Translations under genes and position numbers: made by a program
Shown: in pieces, positions 58,098 through 64,000 of the stretch
How the letters are laid out: every line of letters begins with the position of its first letter
Position numbering within the stretch: the stretch's first letter is position 1
The notes under the pieces: generated by a model
What the model was told of the DNA's origin: nothing
The model's database searches: none
Seen by the model: only the letters and a program-made list of their open reading frames with translations
From: Bacteroidota bacterium
GTDB taxonomy: Bacteria > Bacteroidota > Bacteroidia > UKL13-3
Assembly: GCA_027488905.1 (NCBI GenBank)
Contig: JAIYAT010000007.1
Span: forward strand, 124,001-188,000
Length of the DNA stretch: 64,000 bases
Reading direction: 5' to 3'

Positions 58098-58243
58098 AAC
58101 CCAAAATTCAACTTTTAACTTTTCATATTTAACGGGCTTCTCCGCCGATTTTTCAATGCAATTTTCTAAAATCATATCTCTAGTGCAACAGTGCAATTCA
58201 TATATATATATGATTGCACTATTGCACTGGTGATTTTTTGGGT
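58098..58243. repeat. Dispersed hairpin-bearing repeat, copy 3
   Basis: It parallels 56413-56565, including the AGTGCAAT-CATATATATATATG-ATTGCACT hairpin. A diverged third copy at 48682-48756 shares CCGCCGATTTTCAATGC and AATCATATCTCTAG. Confidence 0.85.
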
Positions 58244-58490
58244 TCAAAAACATAAAAAAATACATCCAAAACAGATTCCAATTCTGTGGGAAAATGTAAA
58301 GTGATTTTACAAAATGTAAAGTAGCTGTATGGTAAATGTAAACCAATTGTAAGTTGCATTGCAACCGATTGCAGCTGGCAATTTTTTTGGCAATCTTCAA
58401 ATGTTCATAACTTCAACTCCCCCTATTATTAGTCATATTTGGTTGTGAGGTAAAAAAATAGATTCGCTATTACACCAATTTATTAGCTGT
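58244..58490. other. Leader region of the integrative-element core
   Basis: AT-rich, with no gene. An AAATGTAAAGT motif occurs twice (58290, 58316). It presumably carries the promoter of the RteC-like gene. No clear att site is visible. Confidence 0.4.
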
Positions 58491-59333
58491 ATGATAGTAT
58501 CCTTAAAATCAATTATTAATGAAATTTCTAGCTTAAAAGTGGAATGGACACCCAAACAAAGGACAAGATTAAATCTGTTCGAAGAGGATCCTGATCCTGG
58601 ATTAAAGATAAATTCATTTGCTTCTGTTTGTCAATATCGTAGCTATTTGGAAAAATATTACGTGTCCGCAAAAAGGGAAATTGAGGAAGAAATTTCTCAC
58701 ATTTTGGATAGCAAATTATCCATTATGAGGTTAGAAGAATATCGGTTTTTACTAAACGAGAATATGCAACACTATTTGCCTGATAATTTCAATCTAATTC
58801 TAGGTAATCTTGCTATAAAAATCCCAACGTTTAAAGCCAATTCAAAGGATTTGGTATTGAAGCAAAAGCTGGAAATTTTTGTATCAGAGCTGAAACAACT
58901 TATCAACAGGTTAGTTGAATATATTAGACACAAAATAAGGATTTTTAAGAAACTTATCTTGCCATATGAAACTGACAAATTAAATCACAAACCGAAACCC
59001 TCAAATACAGAATTTAACCAAGGGAAACTTTTCGCCGATAAAGACATAGCAATGCCAAAATTATATTGGAATAAAACGGATGCCGATTTGTTAGAGCTGG
59101 TTTTAGCGATAGTTGTTAGCAATTCTATAAGGACTGAATCTGGCGCCATTACACAGAGAATGGCCATTCGTTATGTGGAGGTGCTTTTTAATCACGAGAT
59201 AAAATCTCCCAATATAAAAATTAACAAATTGGGAGAGAGATTGAAAGATGAGTCGAGTTATTTATGGAAATTAGACAATTCGTTACTGACTCGAAAACAA
59301 CAACTTGAACAAAAAAGATATAACCGTAGGTGA
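58491..59333 (+). CDS. RteC-like regulator of a mobile element
   Basis: A 280-residue protein of the RteC type. The C-terminal signature LYWNKTDADLLELVLAIV then NSIRTESGAITQRMAIRYVEVLFNHEI matches the region of RteC that controls excision and transfer of Bacteroides conjugative transposons. The N-terminal part is a long helical segment. It is the first gene of a run of element core genes (HTH, primase/helicase). Confidence 0.75.
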   Translation: MIVSLKSIINEISSLKVEWTPKQRTRLNLFEEDPDPGLKINSFASVCQYRSYLEKYYVSAKREIEEEISHILDSKLSIMRLEEYRFLLNENMQHYLPDNFNLILGNLAIKIPTFKANSKDLVLKQKLEIFVSELKQLINRLVEYIRHKIRIFKKLILPYETDKLNHKPKPSNTEFNQGKLFADKDIAMPKLYWNKTDADLLELVLAIVVSNSIRTESGAITQRMAIRYVEVLFNHEIKSPNIKINKLGERLKDESSYLWKLDNSLLTRKQQLEQKRYNRR

Positions 59334-59342
59334 AAAATAGTA

Positions 59343-59365
59343 GTTAAGTTAACTGTTAACTTAAC
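59343..59365. promoter_or_regulatory. Perfect 11-bp inverted repeat before the excisionase-like gene
   Basis: GTTAAGTTAAC-T-GTTAACTTAAC, with 11-base arms and a one-base spacer, lies nine bases after the RteC-like stop and 51 before the HTH gene's ATG. It is a likely operator for the HTH protein or a recombination-related site. Confidence 0.6.
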
Positions 59366-59416
59366 CGTTTTATAAAAACCAAGTTCTTAACCTTGCTCCC
59401 GACAAAAAACTGGAGT

Positions 59417-59716
59417 ATGGAAAATCTAACTTTATCAAATGAGGCGTACAATCAACTGATTACCTCAATCAGAAATCTACATGATACAGTAGCCAAGTTA
59501 AGCGACCGAAAGAAAATTTTGGAGGCTGAATATGTTGACAGCTGGGAAGCAAGTAGGATTCTAAAAATTAGTCGACGTACACTGGAGCGATACCGCAGCG
59601 CCAATCGTATTCCTTCCTATAAGATGAATAGAAAGGTACTTTTTAGATTGAGCGATTTGGAACACTACCTCTTCCAAGAATCTAATCAAGTTCAAAAGAT
59701 TTTGAATATTCCCTAA
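59417..59716 (+). CDS. Excisionase-like helix-turn-helix protein
   Basis: A 99-residue protein of the MerR/excisionase type common in Bacteroidota integrative elements: DSWEASRILKISRRTLERYR is the HTH, followed by IPSYKMNRKVLFRLSDLEHYL, the wing. The upstream TTG at 59393 would lengthen it by eight residues; the ATG at 59417 is preferred. It lies ten bases before the primase/helicase gene. Confidence 0.85.
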   Translation: MENLTLSNEAYNQLITSIRNLHDTVAKLSDRKKILEAEYVDSWEASRILKISRRTLERYRSANRIPSYKMNRKVLFRLSDLEHYLFQESNQVQKILNIP

Positions 59717-59726
59717 CCTGTTTCGG

Positions 59727-61799
59727 ATGTCGTTAACGAAACAAGAAATATTGAATGCAACCAATAACGGGTTGGCAGTTTTCAATCACTACATTCCTGG
59801 TAAATGGAAGCTAGGTAAATCATTCCTGAACCCATATTACCAGGATACCAATGCTGCTTGTCATGTGTATTTGGATAAAGCTACAAACACCTATAAAATA
59901 AAAGATTTTGGAGAAGCAGACTTTGCAGGAGATTGCTTTTTCTTGGTTGGTTTTATTAAGAATAAAGATTGTAGAATCAAATCGGATTTTATTGATGTGC
60001 TCAAAATTATTAATGTTGAAATGGGGTTAGGATTAGGTGAGGGACCGCAAAGGGTTCAGCCTAAAACGGAAAATAAAACTATTTTGGTGAAAATTGGCGA
60101 AGATTTATCACCCTCCATTCCAGAAGAAAACATCAGTGTTACTTATAAAACGCCATCCTATCAGCCATTTTCAAAATCAGAGTTAGATTTTTGGAAGCAA
60201 TATGGCATAACTCAGGAAGTATTAATTCAATATGGCGTTAGCAGTGTAAGACAGTTTGAAGGAGTTAACAAAGAAGGTGGTTCCTATACTTTAAATTCAA
60301 GCGACCAGGAGCCAATGTTTGCTTATCCTGGAAAGCGCTTTTTAAAACTTTACCGACCCAATTCAAAACTGAGATTTTTGTATGCAGGGGAATTGGCGGA
60401 TGGTTACATTTTTGGACTAGAGCAATTGCCAGCTCGAGGTGATATTTTGTTTATTACAGGTGGCGAAAAGGATGTGATGAGCCTTGCTTCTCAAGGTTTC
60501 AATGCAATTTGTTTTAACAGCGAAACAGCCAATATTCCTAAGAAAATTATTAGGAGATTGAACTTTAGGTTCAAACATATAACCCTGCTTTATGATACAG
60601 ATAAAACTGGAAAGGAAGCGGCAGAACGACATCAAAAGGCCCTAAAGGATTGTGAGGTACAAATTTTAACCTTACCGTTGGCAGGAACCAAAACTGAGAA
60701 AGATATCTCGGATTATTTTAGGCTGGGGTTTACTCGTGAGCACCTCAAGCGAATGTTTTGCAATATGCTCGACATTATCTACGAGGAAACGATGTCGATT
60801 CTAAAGTCATGCGAAATAGATTTTAAAAACCCTCCTATTAAGCCCGATGCCATTATTAGCATTAACAATGTTACCATTGGAGCTCCTGGGAATATCCTTT
60901 GCATTACTGGTATGGAGGGAAGCGGGAAAACCAATTACTTGGGGGGCTTGATTTCGGGCGTTTTGAGAAACTCGGGTGAAGATATTGATACACTTGGAAC
61001 CGATATTAAAAATAACCCCATGGGTAAGGCGGTGATTATGTATGATACCGAGCAATCGGAGGATCAGTTATACAAAAACCTGAGCTTTATTCTTAAACGT
61101 GCCAACTTAGACTACCCTCCAAAATGGTTCAAGGCCTATTGTTTGGTTGGGATGTCACGCAAGGAACGCATGCAGGTTATTTTCCAAAGCATGGACCGTT
61201 TTTATTACGAACACAATGGCATTCACATGATGGTAATTGATGGCATTGCAGATTTAATTTCGGCGGTAAACGACGAAGGACAATCGGTTGAATTGGTAGA
61301 AGAGCTTTTTCGATTAGCTGGGATTTATAAAACCGTTGCTGTTTGTGTGTTGCATTTAAGTCCGAGCGGAATGAAACTAAGGGGTCATTTAGGCTCTGAG
61401 ATACAACGAAAAGCTGCGGGCATACTCTCAGTCGAAAAAGATGAAAACAACAACGTAAGCGTGGTAAAAGCACTAAAAGTGAGGGACGGTAGCCCATTGG
61501 ATGTTCCCTTAATTCAATTTGGCTGGGACAAACAACTAAACCGACATGTATTTATGGGCGAAAAGAGCAAAGAAGAAAAGGAAACGCGAAAGAAAGATGA
61601 TCTTGAAAATTTAGCCAGAGACCTTTTTGCTCAGAAAAGCAGTTATAGTTACCAAGACCTAGCAAATGGCATTATGGAAATGCTCTATGTGAAGGACAGA
61701 CAGGCCAAAAACTACATAAAACAAATGAAAGACCTTGGAATTATAGAGAAATTCGGCATAAATGACAATGAATTCCGCATTATTACCCTCCCTTTCTGA
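59727..61799 (+). CDS. TOPRIM-AAA primase/helicase of an integrative element
   Basis: A 690-residue protein combining a zinc-finger-like/N-terminal primase part, a TOPRIM domain (about residues 237-330, ITGGEKDVMSLASQGFNAI, LLYDTDKTGKEAAERH) and a RepA/KaiC-like ATPase. Walker A is GMEGSGKT (about 396) and Walker B is MMVIDGIADL (about 501). A winged-helix tail ends it. Such proteins replicate excised elements. It is in an operon with the HTH gene. Confidence 0.88.
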   Translation: MSLTKQEILNATNNGLAVFNHYIPGKWKLGKSFLNPYYQDTNAACHVYLDKATNTYKIKDFGEADFAGDCFFLVGFIKNKDCRIKSDFIDVLKIINVEMGLGLGEGPQRVQPKTENKTILVKIGEDLSPSIPEENISVTYKTPSYQPFSKSELDFWKQYGITQEVLIQYGVSSVRQFEGVNKEGGSYTLNSSDQEPMFAYPGKRFLKLYRPNSKLRFLYAGELADGYIFGLEQLPARGDILFITGGEKDVMSLASQGFNAICFNSETANIPKKIIRRLNFRFKHITLLYDTDKTGKEAAERHQKALKDCEVQILTLPLAGTKTEKDISDYFRLGFTREHLKRMFCNMLDIIYEETMSILKSCEIDFKNPPIKPDAIISINNVTIGAPGNILCITGMEGSGKTNYLGGLISGVLRNSGEDIDTLGTDIKNNPMGKAVIMYDTEQSEDQLYKNLSFILKRANLDYPPKWFKAYCLVGMSRKERMQVIFQSMDRFYYEHNGIHMMVIDGIADLISAVNDEGQSVELVEELFRLAGIYKTVAVCVLHLSPSGMKLRGHLGSEIQRKAAGILSVEKDENNNVSVVKALKVRDGSPLDVPLIQFGWDKQLNRHVFMGEKSKEEKETRKKDDLENLARDLFAQKSSYSYQDLANGIMEMLYVKDRQAKNYIKQMKDLGIIEKFGINDNEFRIITLPF

Positions 61800-62157
61800 G
61801 TTTTTACCCAATATTCATGAAATTTACCAGTTTTAACCCCCGTTTTTCTGGTAATAGCCCTGCGGAATTTTCTGTGGGGCTTTTTTTGCAGATATATTAC
61901 CTACTTCTGAATGAATTGAGTTTATGAGTTATCTTTTTATTTGAATATTTCGCTTGCTAAAGTATATTTTTGACCTTAGTTATACTAGTTAAAAACAATA
62001 CAATACGCTTGGTAAAGGATAACACAACTTCGATAAGAGAGATGAATGGTTTAAACATAATTGATTGTCTTAAATGAAAGATATAAATGAGTAAAGGAAA
62101 ATTGAACTTAAAATTAATCAATATTGTGAGCGTAAATCAAATTAACGTAATTTAATT
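61800..62157. other. Intergenic region with a terminator
   Basis: About 360 bases without a gene. It holds a hairpin TTACCAG (61824-61830) / CTGGTAA (61848-61854) and the terminator at 61856-61887. The rest is AT-rich and carries a small AAATTA-ACG-TAATTT inverted repeat next to the following ATG. Confidence 0.6.
61856..61887 (+). terminator. Intrinsic terminator of the element core operon
   Basis: AGCCCTGC pairs with GTGGGGCT (with two G-T pairs) and a run of seven T follows. It closes the RteC/HTH/primase operon. Confidence 0.75.
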
Positions 62158-63780
62158 ATGGGGCTCCCAATCAATATTGAAGAATTAGTAAACGGCAATA
62201 CCATTGAATGGGAGCGGCTAGAGTTCAAGCAAGGCTGGAATCCAGAAGATGTAATTCATTCGATTTGCGCATTTGCCAATGACCTCCACAATTGGGGTGG
62301 TGGTTACATTATTATTGGCATTGCTGAGAATGATGGACAACCTCTTTTTCCTCCAGTTGGTTTACAACATGAGCAAGCGGATGCCATTCAAAAGAAAATT
62401 ATTGAGCTTGGAAATAAAGTTCAGCCGAACTATTTCCCAATTGCACAACCATATGTGTTACAAGGGCAACAAATATTAATATTGTGGTGTCCTGCTGGAG
62501 ATAACCGAATTTATACAGCTCCATCCTCCTTAGGAAGTAATGGCGGCACACGTGAAGCTTATGTACGAGTTGGCTCAAACAGTATAATTGCCAGAGGCGA
62601 AATATTAAGGCGCCTACAAGAGCTAACCGCGCGTATCCCTTTTGACGATCGCGTGAATAATCAAGCAAGCATTCAGGATTTAGATTTAGGACTGATTCAA
62701 GCGCATCTGCAAGAAGTTAAGAGTGGTTTATATGAAGAAAGTAAATCTATGTCATTTGAAGATTTATGTAGAACTATGTTTATCGCAAAAGGATCAAATG
62801 AAAATGTACGTCCAGTAAATGTTGGATTGCTTTTTTTCTGCAAAGAGCCTGAACGTTTTTTTAATAGAGCTTGGATTGAACTGGTTTGGCATAAAGACAA
62901 TACAAGCACAAACTACAAAGAATATTATTTTAAAGGGCCTTTGCAAAAGCAATTGCGCGATACTTTATCGTTTTTTCAAACCAATATAATTGCAGAACAA
63001 GTAGTAAAAGTTGCAACCAAAGCGGAAGCCAACAGGTTTTATAATTTCCCTTACTCAGCAGTTGAAGAAGCGCTGTCTAATGCTGTATATCATAAAAGTT
63101 ACGAATTAGGAAGTCCAATTGAAATACAGGTATGGCCCGATAAAATTGAAATATTAAGTTTCCCAGGTCCAGTTCCTCCAGTTAATACCATAGTTTTGAA
63201 AACCCACAGACGAATTGTAGCCAGGGAATATAGAAATAGACGAATTGGTGATTTTCTAAAAGAATTACATTTAACGGAAGGCAGGGGCACTGGATTTCCA
63301 ACTATTTATAAAGCAATGGCTGATAATGGTTCACCTGCACCTACTTTTGACACAGATGAAACCAGCACCTATGTTTTGGCTACTTTGCCTGCTCATGATG
63401 GCATGAGTAACGGAGCTAGTAACGGAGTAAATGTCCCTGTTTTCAAAGACTTAGAGGAGATTTTGACTTTTAGTAACGGAGCTGGTAACGGAGCTAGTAA
63501 TGGAGTTGGAAATTTGGCCATAGAAATAATTAATACAGAAATTCACGACAGGGTTAATGAAATATTAGAAATTCTAACGGTTCGGATGAAAAGAAGTGAA
63601 TTGTTTGAAAAAATGGATTTAAGCAACCAATCAAAAAACAGGGCAAAATATCTTGACCCATTAATTGAAAATGGCTGGATTGAAATGGAGTTTCCAGAAG
63701 AAAGAACGCATCCAAATCAAACGTACCAGATAACTGAGGCTGGAAATAGAATATTAAAATTGTTAAGTAACGGAAGCTAA
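62158..63780 (+). CDS. AlbA_2/HATPase (RecG-like) DNA-binding protein beside a type I RM gene
   Basis: A 540-residue protein. An AlbA_2 domain at about residues 12-130 (ERLEFKQGWNPEDVIHSICA, GGGYIIIGIAE) is followed by a HATPase-like RecG-related half (about 290-420, SAVEEALSNAVYHKSYELG, RRIGDFLKELHLTEGRGTG). A linker of SNGA/GNGA tandem repeats and a winged helix (about 490-540) end it. It lies 13 bases before hsdM, as such proteins often do in type I restriction loci. Confidence 0.88.
   Translation: MGLPINIEELVNGNTIEWERLEFKQGWNPEDVIHSICAFANDLHNWGGGYIIIGIAENDGQPLFPPVGLQHEQADAIQKKIIELGNKVQPNYFPIAQPYVLQGQQILILWCPAGDNRIYTAPSSLGSNGGTREAYVRVGSNSIIARGEILRRLQELTARIPFDDRVNNQASIQDLDLGLIQAHLQEVKSGLYEESKSMSFEDLCRTMFIAKGSNENVRPVNVGLLFFCKEPERFFNRAWIELVWHKDNTSTNYKEYYFKGPLQKQLRDTLSFFQTNIIAEQVVKVATKAEANRFYNFPYSAVEEALSNAVYHKSYELGSPIEIQVWPDKIEILSFPGPVPPVNTIVLKTHRRIVAREYRNRRIGDFLKELHLTEGRGTGFPTIYKAMADNGSPAPTFDTDETSTYVLATLPAHDGMSNGASNGVNVPVFKDLEEILTFSNGAGNGASNGVGNLAIEIINTEIHDRVNEILEILTVRMKRSELFEKMDLSNQSKNRAKYLDPLIENGWIEMEFPEERTHPNQTYQITEAGNRILKLLSNGS
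63416..63511 (+). repeat. AGTAACGGAGCT-type in-frame repeats
   Basis: A run of AGTAACGGAGCT / GGTAACGGAGCT units encodes the SNGASNG and SNGAGNGASNGVGN stretches of the linker between the HATPase and winged-helix parts. It may vary in length between strains. Confidence 0.7.
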
Positions 63781-63793
63781 AAAAGTAATAAAC

Positions 63794-64000
63794 ATGTCAG
63801 AAGACCAAAAACGAATACTAGAACAACAGCTATGGAACATTGCCAATACGTTGCGAGGCAAAATGAATGCAGATGAATTCCGTGATTATATTCTAGGGTT
63901 TATTTTCTATAAATATTTGAGTGAAAAGATGGATCTCTTCGCTAATGAAATATTGAAACAAGATAAAATTAAATTTCGTGAAATAACCTCTAAAACCGCA
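63794..64000 (+). CDS. hsdM: Type I restriction-modification methyltransferase subunit, 5' part
   Basis: 69 codons at the window edge, starting with ATG at 63794. The encoded start (MSEDQKRILEQQLWNIANTL then RGKMNADEFRDYILGFIFYK) is the HsdM N-terminal domain, with the characteristic LRGKMNADEFRDYILGFIFYKYLSEK core. It begins 13 bases after the AlbA_2/HATPase gene. The methylase catalytic domain lies beyond the window. Confidence 0.9.
   Translation, partial: MSEDQKRILEQQLWNIANTLRGKMNADEFRDYILGFIFYKYLSEKMDLFANEILKQDKIKFREITSKTA

Noticed and set aside
58062-58400. A 112-residue minus-strand frame
   Set aside because: It is simply the open reading of the dispersed repeat plus its leader; the second copy of the repeat gives the same peptide fragment.

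Overview
The window comes from a member of the Bacteroidota, probably an environmental Chitinophagales- or Sphingobacteriales-like lineage. Several large secreted proteins end in type IX secretion (T9SS) C-terminal sorting domains. Promoters fit the Bacteroidota pattern (TTG/TTTG, then TAnnTTTG or TAnnTTCG) rather than the E. coli one, Shine-Dalgarno sequences are weak, and families typical of the phylum appear (DUF1579, DUF2490, RteC-like, Rpn). No rRNA or tRNA gene was recognised.

Positions 1 to about 42.3 kb look like core chromosome. In order they hold: an NAD(P)H oxidoreductase/DUF/AraC cluster; the ribosome-rescue factor arfB; a sigma-factor operon; a divergent oxyR-katG peroxide-defence pair in which KatG carries a signal peptide; two giant tandem T9SS-secreted PhoX-like proteins sharing about 1000 C-terminal residues, the first also carrying choice-of-anchor I and 5'-nucleotidase modules; aqpZ; an SDR; an Rpn-family nuclease gene broken by an in-frame stop; an envelope cluster (L,D-transpeptidase, DUF2490, DUF2809, SanA); a 596-residue protein of unknown function behind a perfect Crp/Fnr-like palindrome; a DUF4143 ATPase; a T9SS surface protein; a hydrolase; dusB; a CPBP protease; cdsA; gdhA and psd. 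cdsA and psd both belong to phosphatidylethanolamine synthesis.

From about 42.3 kb the character changes. A 22-bp mosaic tandem array (13 units) and a 3 x 30-bp array follow a strong terminator. Next come orphan hypothetical genes, an M48-peptidase/lipoprotein operon, and a graveyard at 47.8-49.3 kb with an IS21 (IstB) remnant, an AlbA/RecG-like C-terminal remnant and a fragment of a gene that is intact at 56.6 kb. Two families of dispersed non-coding repeats recur here. A cluster at 52.1-58.1 kb encodes a PD-(D/E)XK nuclease, a protein with a HEPN-like RNxxxH motif, a trypsin-like protease, a zinc-ribbon/transglutaminase-like protein and an AlbA_2 protein; it could be an undescribed defence island. 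From 58.5 kb to the end lies the replication/regulation core of an integrative element (RteC-like, excisionase-like HTH, TOPRIM-AAA primase/helicase), followed by an AlbA_2/HATPase protein and the start of a type I hsdM that runs off the window.

A 15-base sequence, TCGGTTTGAACCAAA, recurs about nine times between 2.8 and 41.9 kb, on both strands and inside as well as between genes. I found no copy in the accessory 42-64 kb part. It behaves like a lineage-specific genome signal and separates resident from acquired DNA.
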